Assembly: GCA_047517285.1 (NCBI GenBank) | Contig: JAKZTE010000004.1 | Coordinates: forward strand, 14,829 to 78,828 | Length of the DNA: 64,000 bases | DNA from: UBA57 sp963577725 | GTDB lineage: Archaea; Thermoproteota; Nitrososphaeria; Nitrososphaerales; UBA57 | Reading direction: 5' to 3' | Shown: in pieces, positions 8,750-18,470 of the stretch | Layout: each line of letters starts with the position of its first letter | Numbering within the stretch: position 1 is the stretch's first letter | Position numbers and translations under genes: made by a program | The notes under the pieces: model-generated | Seen by the model: the letters and a program-made list of their open reading frames with translations, nothing else | Database searches by the model: none | Told to the model about the DNA's origin: nothing

Positions 8750-10480
8750 TCACTTGTGTGATAATATTGCAGAGTCTGCTGAGATAACACGACAGAAACC
8801 AATACGATTAAATTGTAACATATCACCTTCACTAAGATTTTTACATTGGCTTTCTGCAATGCCACTGTGAGTAGTAAGACTATCTGGTAAGAATTCAAAG
8901 GAGCCGTCTGAAGAGACAGTATATTTTTCATTATCAGGAATTAAGAGATTGAAATTGATTCCATCGTGAGGAACCCAGTGAATTTTTTTCAAAGATGGAA
9001 TAGGTTCGGTACTTGTATATTCTGCAGTTATAGTACTAGATTTATTGGTTATTTTAATATTGAATAGATCCATCAGTCTTACTTCATTGCCCTCGTTTAA
9101 CGAATCAATATCATCTGGAGAGACAAAAAATTCATCAGATATGTCTATAGTTCTATCGCCAAGGTTTTCGGTTGGATGATGTTTAAGAGTAACAGATTTT
9201 ATAGGAATATTATATACCTTTAATTTAATAGGATTAGGCACAAAGAAGTATCTTTTATCGGATTTGTCTCTAGCTTTTCTGTTAAAAGATGCCAATAACT
9301 CAAAATCAGGTGAAGATTCGCTTTTACTCAATCCTAAAGAATCGACAAAATTACTAATTCCTTCAGGAATAAAACCACGTTTATGAAGTGCAGAAAGGGT
9401 AACAAGGCGTATATCATGCCAATTATCAATCTGGCCTTTATCGATAAGAGATTTAATTTTACTTTTTGAAGTAGGCGAACCTTTCATAGACAATCGAGAA
9501 AAACTGACTAAAGAAGGTCTAGATTTGACTTTTCCTTGATCAAATAAAATTTGAGTGATTTCATTGTACAATTCATCTCGTAATTCAAATTCTTTTGAAC
9601 GTAATGCATGACTAACTCCTTCCAGACAATCAGTAATTGGAGCGGCAAGATCATATGTTGGCCAGATACTATATTTTTTTCCAGTGCGAGGATGTTCTTC
9701 GTCGACAAAACGTAACATTATTGGATCACGCATAGCGGTATTATCCGATTTCATATCTCCTTTAAAGCGAACAACGCCATTAATACGAGAAGAAAGGAAA
9801 TCAGAAATTTTTGCGTCAGAGTTATTGGATAGAGCGTGTTCACAGATTTGTTTTTTAAAACGATTGTTTTTAATCATGTCAGATTCACATTCACAGATGT
9901 AAAGATGATTATCGCGAAACATTTGTGTAGAAATTTTATATATTTCGTCAAGATAATCAGATGCATAAGTAATTTGATCAGGTTTAATTCCCATCCAATT
10001 TAGGTTCTCCAGTATTTCGTTGTAGAACTTAGTTTTTATAGCAACAGGATTAGTGTCGTCAAATCTTAGAAATAATTTACCTGAGTATTTTTGTGTATAG
10101 CGAAAATCTAAACGAAATGCTTTAACGTGTCCAATATGAAGATGGCCATTTGGATTAGGAGAAAAACGAGTAATAATGGTTTCATAAGAATTGAAATTTG
10201 GAAGAGAAGGTAAAGGAAATTTTTCAGTATTTTTTGTTTCAGATTTCATATCTGGAAAATCTTTTTGAAGAAGTTTGATTTGTTCATCTGGACTCATAGA
10301 ATTAATTTTTTCGATTATAGGCTTAATTTCGTTCATTAAATTTTTAATATCTAATTTTAATTCGGGTTTTTCTGCGATAATTTTGTTAATAACAGAACCA
10401 AGATTTGCTTTACCTTCATGTTGGGATGCATTAAATAAACTGTGTTTGGATATGAGTTCCTCGATTTCTGATTTAATCAA
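8750..10480 (-). CDS. gltX: Glutamyl-tRNA synthetase, archaeal type
   Basis: A 576-residue class I synthetase of the archaeal/eukaryotic GluRS lineage, expected to be non-discriminating and to work with GatDE or GatCAB amidation. The HIGH box is in GHLHIGHVKA near residue 115 and the KMSKS-equivalent is SMKGSPTSKSK. A roughly 95-residue N-terminal region precedes the Rossmann fold, and the C-terminal half is beta-barrel in character as in GlnRS. It follows the prenyl synthase gene by three bases. Confidence 0.94.
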   Translation of the reverse strand: MIKSEIEELISKHSLFNASQHEGKANLGSVINKIIAEKPELKLDIKNLMNEIKPIIEKINSMSPDEQIKLLQKDFPDMKSETKNTEKFPLPSLPNFNSYETIITRFSPNPNGHLHIGHVKAFRLDFRYTQKYSGKLFLRFDDTNPVAIKTKFYNEILENLNWMGIKPDQITYASDYLDEIYKISTQMFRDNHLYICECESDMIKNNRFKKQICEHALSNNSDAKISDFLSSRINGVVRFKGDMKSDNTAMRDPIMLRFVDEEHPRTGKKYSIWPTYDLAAPITDCLEGVSHALRSKEFELRDELYNEITQILFDQGKVKSRPSLVSFSRLSMKGSPTSKSKIKSLIDKGQIDNWHDIRLVTLSALHKRGFIPEGISNFVDSLGLSKSESSPDFELLASFNRKARDKSDKRYFFVPNPIKLKVYNIPIKSVTLKHHPTENLGDRTIDISDEFFVSPDDIDSLNEGNEVRLMDLFNIKITNKSSTITAEYTSTEPIPSLKKIHWVPHDGINFNLLIPDNEKYTVSSDGSFEFLPDSLTTHSGIAESQCKNLSEGDMLQFNRIGFCRVISADSAILSHK

Positions 10481-10483
10481 GAT

Positions 10484-11527
10484 TTACCAGTTCCTTGAAA
10501 CCATGTATTTAGTAATATTATTCAATAATAAACGGGACCTAGTATCAGGCAAATCAGAAAAGATAATATCGAATTCATTTAGTGCCTTATCTGAAAGTTC
10601 GTTACAAACGTTAGTTGCATAATCTATTGATTTATATTTAGAGATTAGATCTAATAATTTTTTTGAATTACTTTCACGGAATTCACGATTATTATTAAAA
10701 AAGGATTCAATAAATTCTCGATCAGAAGTATTACAAGATTCTAAAAGATGAATAAGAATCAAAGTGCGCTTACCTTCAATTAAATCTCCTGCGTATTCTT
10801 TTCCATACTTACCATCTGCAATAAGATTAAGAATATCGTCACGAATTTGAAAGGCAATTCCTAGATTAGTACCAAATTCTACAAATTTATTTTTATTAAT
10901 GTTCTTTTTTTCTGCAATCAGATTACCTAGTCGGAATGGAGTGATGCAAGTATACCATGAAGTTTTTTTAGTACACATAACTAGATAGTCTTCTTGAGAT
11001 ATATTCAAGTCGTTATTTTGAGACCAGGATAATTCCATATGTTGTCCTTCAGTGGTTTCATTTAGCATATGAATGAATTCATTAATAATATCTAGTGTTA
11101 GTTCGGCACCCAATAATGAATGATTCTTTTGTAATAGAGACCACATTCTACCGTGAAGTGAATCACCTGCGTTTATTGCAAGTGGGATAGTATGTTTACG
11201 ATGTAGAACTGGTTGTCCACGTCGTAATTCAGATTCATCTTCAATGTCATCATGAATTAAAATCCAATTTTGAAATAATTCTAGTGATGAAGCAGTCAAA
11301 AGAGCGTCGTCGATTGTGCCACCAAATGCTTGAGAAGTAAATAAACAGATTGATGAGCGTATTCCTTTAGCAGGACGTAATGGGTAATCGCGCATCATAT
11401 CATACAACAAATCAATTTCTTTTATTCCGTGATTTGAGGGGAGAAAATCAATTATAATCTCGTCGATAAGTTTTTTGTTTGCTTGTATTTCAGGTTCAGA
11501 TAATATATCAGCGATATTGTATGTCAT
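10484..11527 (-). CDS. idsA: Geranylgeranyl/farnesyl diphosphate synthase
   Basis: A 347-residue all-alpha prenyltransferase that extends allylic diphosphates for archaeal lipids. The first aspartate-rich motif lies in HDDIEDES with RRGQP after it, and the second in IRDDILNLIADG. It is directly downstream of IDI-2, IPK and mevalonate kinase genes, which supplies its function: using IPP and DMAPP made by its neighbours. A second, shorter paralogue is at 39845-40708. Confidence 0.92.
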   Translation of the reverse strand: MTYNIADILSEPEIQANKKLIDEIIIDFLPSNHGIKEIDLLYDMMRDYPLRPAKGIRSSICLFTSQAFGGTIDDALLTASSLELFQNWILIHDDIEDESELRRGQPVLHRKHTIPLAINAGDSLHGRMWSLLQKNHSLLGAELTLDIINEFIHMLNETTEGQHMELSWSQNNDLNISQEDYLVMCTKKTSWYTCITPFRLGNLIAEKKNINKNKFVEFGTNLGIAFQIRDDILNLIADGKYGKEYAGDLIEGKRTLILIHLLESCNTSDREFIESFFNNNREFRESNSKKLLDLISKYKSIDYATNVCNELSDKALNEFDIIFSDLPDTRSRLLLNNITKYMVSRNW

Positions 11528-12609
11528 TATTTACGAACCTTTGATATCCAGCTAGTAAGTGGTTCAGTCGTAATATACTCGATAGATTTGAGATCATCAA
11601 TATTTTTAGCGCCGACCAGAAACATAGTTGATTTAAGTTCTAATATTAATTGATTAATGAAATCTTTTAGGGAATTATATGATTTAGACGCAGGTGTAAG
11701 CATAGGACGAGCAAATCCTCCGACATCAGCACCAAGCGTTATAGTTTTAGCAAGATCCAGTCCATTGCGTAAACCTCCAGATGCGATAATAGGAGTTTTT
11801 ACAGAATTACGAGTAAGGAATATAGTAGCAGCAGTAGGAATACCCCAATCCCAGAATAAAAGACCAAGGTTAGATTTCTGCTTATTATTAAATTTCTTTG
11901 CTCGTATTTGTTCTATACCTGCCCAACTAGTACCTCCCATTCCAGCAACGTTTATTGCACCAATTTTAGTTGCAGATAATTTTTTAGCGACAGATGGAGA
12001 TATTCCTGAACCAACTTCTTTAACAATTATAGGAACGTCCAAATCAGAAGAGAGTTCGGCAATTCTAGATAATACAGACAAATAATTAGATTCGCCTTCG
12101 GGTTGAACAAGTTCTTGTAAAGGATTAAGATGAATGGCTAGCGCGTCAGCATCAATCATTTGCAATAATTTTTTTATTGATTGATAATCAAGTCCTTGAG
12201 AAAGTTGTGCACCACCTATATTTGAGAAAATAAATGCATTAGGAGCATTTTTTCGTACAACTTTAAAGCTTTCAGCAAGTTTGTTAGACAATAAACCAGC
12301 TCTCTGGCTACCAACACCCATACCAATACCGAATTCTTCAGCAGCCTGTGCCAATCTAGTATTAATTTTTTGGGCAGCTGGAGTACCACCAGTCATTGAA
12401 TCTATTAAGAAAGGGAATTTGAGATTATGACCAAGGAATTTTGTAGATGTATTAATGTCGTCGAAATTGATTTCAGGTAGAGCGCAATGCATCAATTCTA
12501 CGCATTCCAGAAGTGTTGTTTTGGTCATTGCACTAATATTTTTTAATGCAAGTTCAATACCTTCTTTTTTACGATCCTCAATAATATCTTTAGGGCTTTT
12601 TTTACTCAA
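11527..12609 (-). CDS. fni: Type 2 isopentenyl-diphosphate delta-isomerase
   Basis: A 360-residue FMN- and NADPH-dependent TIM-barrel enzyme that interconverts IPP and DMAPP. Recognisable blocks are IDSMTGGT, GMGVGSQRAGL, HLNPLQELVQPEG, and IASGGLRNGLDLAKTI for flavin phosphate binding. Its start overlaps the IPK stop (ATGA) and its stop meets the idsA start. The type 2 enzyme is the usual archaeal form. Confidence 0.95.
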   Translation of the reverse strand: MSKKSPKDIIEDRKKEGIELALKNISAMTKTTLLECVELMHCALPEINFDDINTSTKFLGHNLKFPFLIDSMTGGTPAAQKINTRLAQAAEEFGIGMGVGSQRAGLLSNKLAESFKVVRKNAPNAFIFSNIGGAQLSQGLDYQSIKKLLQMIDADALAIHLNPLQELVQPEGESNYLSVLSRIAELSSDLDVPIIVKEVGSGISPSVAKKLSATKIGAINVAGMGGTSWAGIEQIRAKKFNNKQKSNLGLLFWDWGIPTAATIFLTRNSVKTPIIASGGLRNGLDLAKTITLGADVGGFARPMLTPASKSYNSLKDFINQLILELKSTMFLVGAKNIDDLKSIEYITTEPLTSWISKVRK

Positions 12610-13367
12610 TGTTTATCACCGATAAATAATGTTCCAATATGCTCGCCCTTTAATGCTTTGATTAAATTTTTAGAGTTCAGTCCATTAGTAATCTGAACTT
12701 CAATGCCAAGATTAGCAATTTTTAGACCTTGAGTTATTTTCGTTTTAATACCACCAGTAACATCATAATTGATTTTAGAAAATTTAAGATTATTGTTATT
12801 GTTCTTAATTATAGGAACTAAACTAGAACTATCATCGAGATTTTGATATATGCCATCAATATTTGATGCAAAAACAACACGTTTTGGGTTTAGTAATTTA
12901 CAGAGATCATACACAATAAGATCGCCAGAATGAATATAGAATCCATTATTGCTAAGTAATACATCTCCAAAGGTCATCGGAACTAAATCAAAAGAGATAC
13001 TTTTTTGTAATGTATTTTTCCAGATATTAGGAATTTTTCTATTATGATACATGTAAGTGGGTGAAAAAGAAAATGTGTTAACGCCATTTTGATGGAATAT
13101 TTCGACAATCTTGTGATTTAATGATTGCATAGAATCTCGAATTTTTACAACGTGTTTAGTGGATCTTGTAAGTTTACTAGAGATTCCATAACGTTTAGCG
13201 TAATAATGTCCAAAGGAACCTGCTCCATGAACAATAATCAAGGGTTCGTTAAATTTTTTAATTACATTAGATAGTTTTTCAACAGAATTACGATTAAATG
13301 TAAGTGCTTTGGATTTTTTAGTGATTACAGAGCCACCTAATTTAAGAATTGTTAATTTATTGACCAT
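12606..13367 (-). CDS. ipk: Isopentenyl phosphate kinase
   Basis: A 253-residue amino-acid-kinase-fold enzyme that phosphorylates isopentenyl phosphate to IPP, the last phosphorylation of the archaeal mevalonate route. LKLGGSVITKK at the start and HGAGSFGHYYAKRYG with its catalytic histidine identify the family. GGIKTK occurs in the C-terminal ATP site. It overlaps the mevalonate kinase gene by 16 bases. Confidence 0.94.
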   Translation of the reverse strand: MVNKLTILKLGGSVITKKSKALTFNRNSVEKLSNVIKKFNEPLIIVHGAGSFGHYYAKRYGISSKLTRSTKHVVKIRDSMQSLNHKIVEIFHQNGVNTFSFSPTYMYHNRKIPNIWKNTLQKSISFDLVPMTFGDVLLSNNGFYIHSGDLIVYDLCKLLNPKRVVFASNIDGIYQNLDDSSSLVPIIKNNNNNLKFSKINYDVTGGIKTKITQGLKIANLGIEVQITNGLNSKNLIKALKGEHIGTLFIGDKH

Positions 13368-14290
13368 ACCTTTACACCTTGTTGTGGAATCTTTACAGAA
13401 AATGTTTCGAAGTTCATTTTATTTAATTCGTCAATAATTACTTCAATATATTTAGAGGGTGAGATAGCAATAATGGAACCGCCTCCTCCACCGCCAGTAA
13501 TTTTCGCTCCATAAGATCCTAACTCGAGGCATTTTTCTATCATATTATCAGTTACAGTAGAACTTAGACCGAAACAATTCAGAGTGGAATTAAAGAAATT
13601 AAAATAGGAGCCGACAGAAAGATAGTCTTTTTGTGAGAGTGCCGATAATGTTTTTTTAGTCAGTGTATTAGACGAGTCTACTAAACTATGAAAAGAATAT
13701 GGTTTTTCATTTCGGAAATTCGTGAATTTATTTACCATATTTGATGTTTTTCGGCGTTTGCCGCTAATTGATACAATTAATTCAGGATTATGTTTAAGAT
13801 TAATACGTTTAGGAGCATAGCCTTTACGAAATGATACGAGTCCTCCCATTATACTGGTGGCAACGTCGATTCCTGAGGGATTACCGTGAACTTCCTTTTC
13901 CCCGTACATAGCAAGATCAAATAGAGTTTTTCGGTCAAGTTTGGTATTAAAAAGTGATGCAACAGAAGCAGCAGTAGCCACACATAAGGCGCTAGAAGAA
14001 CCTAGACCTGAACCACGAGGAATGTTCGATTCGATGTTGATAGAGAGTGTGTTTTTTTTTCCCAGATATTCTAGGGTTTTATTACGAACAATATAAACAG
14101 GATCGTTTTTTATATTGTATTTCGCTAAAGAAATTTTTTGATTTTTATATTTAACAGTATCATGTGATGAGAAACTACTGGAAATGCGTATATTTTTATT
14201 TATTGCAGCGGCCAATGCTTGGGAGCCATGAACAACAAAATGTTCCCCGGTAAGAATAATTTTACCTGGAGCTTCTGCAATTGATATCAA
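13352..14290 (-). CDS. mvk: Mevalonate kinase
   Basis: A 312-residue GHMP kinase that converts mevalonate to 5-phosphomevalonate. APGKIILTGEHFVV is motif 1, PRGSGLGSSSAL the ATP-binding motif 2 and KITGGGGGGS motif 3. It opens the isoprenoid gene set (mvk-ipk-fni-idsA) and follows rps2 after a 67-base gap, in which a separate promoter could reside. HMG-CoA synthase and reductase are not in the window. Confidence 0.95.
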   Translation of the reverse strand: MISIAEAPGKIILTGEHFVVHGSQALAAAINKNIRISSSFSSHDTVKYKNQKISLAKYNIKNDPVYIVRNKTLEYLGKKNTLSINIESNIPRGSGLGSSSALCVATAASVASLFNTKLDRKTLFDLAMYGEKEVHGNPSGIDVATSIMGGLVSFRKGYAPKRINLKHNPELIVSISGKRRKTSNMVNKFTNFRNEKPYSFHSLVDSSNTLTKKTLSALSQKDYLSVGSYFNFFNSTLNCFGLSSTVTDNMIEKCLELGSYGAKITGGGGGGSIIAISPSKYIEVIIDELNKMNFETFSVKIPQQGVKVWSIN

Positions 14291-14357
14291 ATTACTATTT
14301 ATAATACATTACAACAATAAAAATCAGCGGGTAATTATAATTAGAGAAAGATAGGAA

Positions 14358-15023
14358 TTATTCGTCTTCGACTAATTTTGTCTCGAAATCTTCAATTGAA
14401 TATGGTAATGATTCGTCTAAAGATAATTTACCTGATTGTTGGAGAACAGATTTTGATAATAACCACATAACTGCAGCGAGTGCTTTACGTCCTCTATTAT
14501 TTGCAGGAATAACAAGATCAACATTTTCAGTAAGGTTATCAGTATCACATATAGCAATTACAGGAATACCAACTTGAGATGCTTCAATAACTGCTTGTTG
14601 ATCCATCGAAGGATCTGTTACTATAACTGCTTCAGGGTCTAAGTGTTTAGGATACAAGGGATTAGTAAAAGTTCCTGGCATGAATCTTCCTGTTAAAGGA
14701 ATTGTTTCAGTAAGTTCTGTAAATTTTGTTACAGGTGTTTTACCGTATTCTCGGGATGAATAGACGACAATACGGGATAAATCAAAATTAGAAATAAATT
14801 TAGAAGCTAATTCAATACGTTGTAAAGTTTTAGCAACATCAATGATATGTAGTCCATCAGGGCGAGTTCTACTGATAAAACTAGACATAGATTTAGTTTT
14901 AACAAGAGTACCTACACGAATACCTGTAGATAATAGAACTTGTTCAGATACATGTTTAGTAATAGAGCTATCTATATTATCGCCTGTGCCTACAACATCT
15001 TCGGTTTCGAAATTAACTGACAT
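14358..15023 (-). CDS. rps2: 30S ribosomal protein S2
   Basis: A small-subunit protein of about 221 residues. The segment ending in LHIIDVAKTLQRIELA, the phrase RFMPGTFTNP, EAVIVTDPSMDQQA and PVIAICDTDN are conserved in archaeal uS2. I prefer the ATG at 15023 (MSVNFETED), which overlaps the enolase stop by 11 bases; an in-frame ATG at 15041 would extend the overlap. Its position after eno is the classical archaeal order. Confidence 0.94.
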   Translation of the reverse strand: MSVNFETEDVVGTGDNIDSSITKHVSEQVLLSTGIRVGTLVKTKSMSSFISRTRPDGLHIIDVAKTLQRIELASKFISNFDLSRIVVYSSREYGKTPVTKFTELTETIPLTGRFMPGTFTNPLYPKHLDPEAVIVTDPSMDQQAVIEASQVGIPVIAICDTDNLTENVDLVIPANNRGRKALAAVMWLLSKSVLQQSGKLSLDESLPYSIEDFETKLVEDE

Positions 15024-16278
15024 ACTTTTTAACCCTCGCAATAGGCATCGACATGTTATTATTTATAAAGTTAGTTTCCTCAATTCGAATTAATTCATTT
15101 AATTTTGAAATTCTTTCTCCGCCAACGACTCCACTTTTCATCATAACAGAACCTGAACCTATAGCAATATGAGCCAGATGTCTGTCCACTGTATCTCCAG
15201 AACGGTGGGAGGCAATAATTGCATAGTTATGTTTATTACACAAATTCGCAAATTCCATTGCGTCACCTAGTGCTCCAGCCTGATTTACTTTGAGAATAAC
15301 AGAATTACCAGCATTTTGATCTATACCTGTTTGAAGTATAGATGTATTAGTAACAAAGAGATCATCTCCAACTATTAAGCAATTGTCGCTTTTGGATGAG
15401 AGTTGAGTAAAATCGGAAAAAGCCTCTTCGTGTAAAGGATCTTCGATATAAATTAAATTATATTTTTCAATTAGTTCAAGAACATAAGCGATTTGTTCTT
15501 CGGTGTTACGAGTTTTATTTTCACGAGAATATATGTATAGTTCCTTATCGGGATTCCAAAGAGAAGAAGATGCAACGTCTAACCCTAATCTAATTTCAAA
15601 TCCAACTACGTCTGACACTGTATTAATTGCTTCTTGAGCAACTTCAAGCGCTTCAGTATTTGATAATTGTGGAGCCCATGCTCCCTCGTCGCCTTTTCCG
15701 CCAGAAAATTTTGAGTCTTTCTTATCAATAATTTTCTTGATTTCTTTATGAACCATCAAATTAGCTTGTATTCCAGAACGTATTGAATCAGCGCCAAGAG
15801 GATAAGAAAGAAATTCTTGAATATCAGTAGAGCCGTTTCCTGCATGCATACCGCCACCTAGAACGTTTCCTAAAGGCAGAGGCATTTCAGCTGGCGTCCC
15901 ATTCAAAAGTATTTCATAAATCGGTTTATTAAGAATCTGAGAAGCTGCGTCAATAGATGCAAGTGATATTGCATATGCAGCGGAGCCTCCTATATTGGAA
16001 TAATTATCTGTCTTATCTGCTTCTTTTAAGATATTCTTAAGATTGTATATATCAGAAGTATCAGCGCCAATCAAATGAGATTTATATTTATCAAGGTATT
16101 CGATGGTATCTTGACATTTTGAGTTTCTAAAAGAAACAGCCTCGAATTTACCAACGCTAGCACCAGCAGGAGATGAAGCAGTACCTACAATGTCGTCAAC
16201 ATATACATCAACTTCGATGGTTTCACTGCCACGACTATTATAAATTAAACGGGATTTAATATCAGTAATTTTTGTCAT
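15013..16278 (-). CDS. eno: Enolase
   Basis: A 421-residue glycolytic/gluconeogenic enzyme that interconverts 2-phosphoglycerate and phosphoenolpyruvate. Metal ligands fall in GLDVAS, IEDP and GDDLFVTN. The catalytic lysine is in ILKVNQAG, and SHRSGDT is the substrate loop. The gene lies between rpoN and rps2 as in many archaea and is presumably cotranscribed with the translation genes. Confidence 0.96.
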   Translation of the reverse strand: MTKITDIKSRLIYNSRGSETIEVDVYVDDIVGTASSPAGASVGKFEAVSFRNSKCQDTIEYLDKYKSHLIGADTSDIYNLKNILKEADKTDNYSNIGGSAAYAISLASIDAASQILNKPIYEILLNGTPAEMPLPLGNVLGGGMHAGNGSTDIQEFLSYPLGADSIRSGIQANLMVHKEIKKIIDKKDSKFSGGKGDEGAWAPQLSNTEALEVAQEAINTVSDVVGFEIRLGLDVASSSLWNPDKELYIYSRENKTRNTEEQIAYVLELIEKYNLIYIEDPLHEEAFSDFTQLSSKSDNCLIVGDDLFVTNTSILQTGIDQNAGNSVILKVNQAGALGDAMEFANLCNKHNYAIIASHRSGDTVDRHLAHIAIGSGSVMMKSGVVGGERISKLNELIRIEETNFINNNMSMPIARVKKYVS

Positions 16279-16306
16279 GAATTAGTATTGCCTCGAGTAT
16301 ATACAA

Positions 16307-16537
16307 TTAGGAAAAATCGAATTCCCTTCTCTTATCATGGAGACTCTGGTGATATTGGAGTATTTGATCAATTACATTAGAATTAGATAATAACATTCTT
16401 CTACAACAATATCTTATAACTCCAAGATCGTTAAGAATATCTGCGGGACTTTCGCCATTAGATGTTCGAGATTCTAAAGTTTCAAGTTTATCTGCAATAA
16501 CTGCGCCACAACTAAAACAACGAATTGGAATCATCAA
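16307..16537 (-). CDS. rpoN: DNA-directed RNA polymerase subunit N
   Basis: A 76-residue homologue of eukaryotic Rpb10 that anchors the D/L assembly platform. The zinc site is CFSCG at the start and YCCRRM near residue 45, both diagnostic. It is in the rps9-rpoN-eno segment, with a 17-base gap to rps9. Confidence 0.96.
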   Translation of the reverse strand: MMIPIRCFSCGAVIADKLETLESRTSNGESPADILNDLGVIRYCCRRMLLSNSNVIDQILQYHQSLHDKRREFDFS

Positions 16538-16554
16538 GAATAAATATCAACAAC

Positions 16555-16959
16555 CTATCTGTACGATTTTTGTTTTCTTCTTCGTGCACCTGGACCGCCA
16601 AATTTCTTTGATTCGCTTCGACGAGAATCTCCAGAAAGAAGATGTTTATCGAATTCAGAAATTCGAGTTTTAATATCTTTATTTTTAAAATGTAATATTA
16701 ACGCTCTTGATATTGCAATTGCACACGCTTCAGCTTGACCCATATATCCACCGCCAGAGACTCGGATACTAATATCGACTTTATCTCTATCATCGCCAAT
16801 TAATTCTAGAGGGGTTAGCATTCTTTCTCTTGCCATTAATGGAGTAACAATTTCAACAGGAGTTTTGTTTATAAACACCTTACCAGTTCCTCGACCAATT
16901 ACAGCAGTAGCTTTAGCAGTTTTTCTGGAAGCAGGTATTAATGTGGATTGCTTTTTCAT
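16555..16959 (-). CDS. rps9: 30S ribosomal protein S9
   Basis: A small-subunit protein of about 134 residues from the ATG at 16959, which overlaps the rpl13 stop as ATGA; a longer frame starts at 16989. Key segments are RKTAKATAVIGRGTG, SGGGYMGQAEACAIAISRAL, and the C-terminal GARRRKQKSYR tail that reaches the P-site tRNA. Confidence 0.95.
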   Translation of the reverse strand: MKKQSTLIPASRKTAKATAVIGRGTGKVFINKTPVEIVTPLMARERMLTPLELIGDDRDKVDISIRVSGGGYMGQAEACAIAISRALILHFKNKDIKTRISEFDKHLLSGDSRRSESKKFGGPGARRRKQKSYR

Positions 16960-17408
16960 TCTAATTTTCTCCATCCCATAGATGAACATAATTCACCAAT
17001 CGTAGTATAATAAGATAATGACCTTGGCGCCAATGCAGTCTCAACGGTTTTATGTTCGGCTTTTTGGTATTTTTCTGGAACTGAGATATATACACGTAGA
17101 CGTTTTTTAGCTGCATTACCTTTAGGTTTTTTATAAGGAAGCATGCCTCTAACCATCTTTTCTATATATGTATCAGGACGTCTAGGATGGAAAGGGCCAT
17201 GTTTTGGATGTACACGGCTAGTGATTTCTAATCGCAATTCATTTTCCTTAAGAATATTAGCTCTACTGCCAGACATAAGAATTTTTTCAGCGTTAACTAA
17301 TACAACATGATTGCCATTTAACAGCGTTTTAGCAACTACAGAGCATAAACGTCCTGCGAGATGTTTATCCCCATTAACTACAATAGTGGATTCAGAATCA
17401 GCCAACAA
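16956..17408 (-). CDS. rpl13: 50S ribosomal protein L13
   Basis: A 150-residue large-subunit protein. The N-terminal VVNGDKHLAGRLCSVVAK and the central HPRRPDTYIEKMVRGMLPYKKPKG are conserved uL13 features. It overlaps rpl18e by 11 bases and rps9 by four, so translation is likely coupled. Confidence 0.95.
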   Translation of the reverse strand: MLADSESTIVVNGDKHLAGRLCSVVAKTLLNGNHVVLVNAEKILMSGSRANILKENELRLEITSRVHPKHGPFHPRRPDTYIEKMVRGMLPYKKPKGNAAKKRLRVYISVPEKYQKAEHKTVETALAPRSLSYYTTIGELCSSMGWRKLE

Positions 17409-17730
17409 AAATCTTTACACCTTTTCCATCAGGATTTGTTTCAACAAGTTTTTCAATCAACATAGTTGTTCCACCTGCACTCTTAATTTTTTCTTTTGCG
17501 CTTTCAGAGAAAGCTACAGCGCCAATAGTGATTGAATGTTCAATTATACCAGCTCCAAGAACTTTACCTGGAACAGCGATAACGTCACCGGTTTTTGTAA
17601 CCTTAGATAATTTTCCAACATTAATTTCATGTTTTTGTTCAAGTCTTTTTACAATATTAATCCAGATTTTTGCGTGGTTTTTTCGCGCAACGCGTTTTAT
17701 TGATTCAATACGATAATCATCAAATGTCAT
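17398..17730 (-). CDS. rpl18e: 50S ribosomal protein L18e
   Basis: A 110-residue protein of the archaeal/eukaryotic eL18 family, related to bacterial L15. NVGKLSKVTKTGDVIAVPGKVLGAG is the typical core (residues about 37-60). It begins one base after the rpoD stop. Length is slightly short of the family mean of 115-120 but intact. Confidence 0.93.
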   Translation of the reverse strand: MTFDDYRIESIKRVARKNHAKIWINIVKRLEQKHEINVGKLSKVTKTGDVIAVPGKVLGAGIIEHSITIGAVAFSESAKEKIKSAGGTTMLIEKLVETNPDGKGVKIFVG

Positions 17731-17731
17731 T

Positions 17732-18367
17732 TCATGCAGATTCCTTAATTGTTTCAGTCATATTCTTTAATTTCGTATTTAATATATTTGTAGCTTGTAA
17801 TAATATTTCTTTTGCAGGTAAACTTCCATTTGATTCTATTGTAAGATGAAATTCAGATGCATTATCAGTATCAGTAAGTGTAGAAACAGTAGCAGGTTGC
17901 CATTTAGCATGATCACGTCCTTTACCTAGCTTTGCATAAGCTTCTAATTTTATTTTTTGATTTGGTGCAAGTTTCGCAACTGGAATATTATCAAGATGAG
18001 GTTTAACACGAGTGTCTTCAGATACGAGATCGCCAGAGTAAATAGTTTTTACTTCGTCGTTAGCAACAGCATCAAGAACTAATAAAACCCGACATTTAGT
18101 ACAACCTAAAGAGGTCTTACAAGAACAGTCTTGTGGTAGTATGTATCCTTCTAAATCAGTAGTTAGAGGAATTAGTCCTAAACGATGAGCAAGTATTTCG
18201 TCATATAAAACCGAAGAATTTTCATGAATTACTATTTCGTCTATGGCCATACATGGAACTTCACTAATAGCAAAGCGTCTCAATGCATTAGCATAAACTC
18301 TGTCTATGCCTTTTAGAAGTAATTTTACATGTGAATCAGATGATTCTAAGATTTTGATGGTTACCAA
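17732..18367 (-). CDS. rpoD: DNA-directed RNA polymerase subunit D
   Basis: A 211-residue homologue of Rpb3/alpha that starts RNA polymerase assembly. The dimerisation motif lies in YANALRRFAISEVPCMAID, followed by LAHRLGLIPL. A cysteine group (CSCKTSLGCTKC, residues about 83-94) resembles the iron-sulfur or zinc site of archaeal D subunits. It is the first gene of the leftward ribosomal operon and diverges from rps13. Confidence 0.95.
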   Translation of the reverse strand: MVTIKILESSDSHVKLLLKGIDRVYANALRRFAISEVPCMAIDEIVIHENSSVLYDEILAHRLGLIPLTTDLEGYILPQDCSCKTSLGCTKCRVLLVLDAVANDEVKTIYSGDLVSEDTRVKPHLDNIPVAKLAPNQKIKLEAYAKLGKGRDHAKWQPATVSTLTDTDNASEFHLTIESNGSLPAKEILLQATNILNTKLKNMTETIKESA

Positions 18368-18470
18368 TTTACGTCTCCTTAATACCTTAGTAAACGCAGA
18401 ATATTGTAATTAAAACCTTATCATTTTTCGAGAAAGATTAATTAGACGCACCATCTAAATAATTATAAAA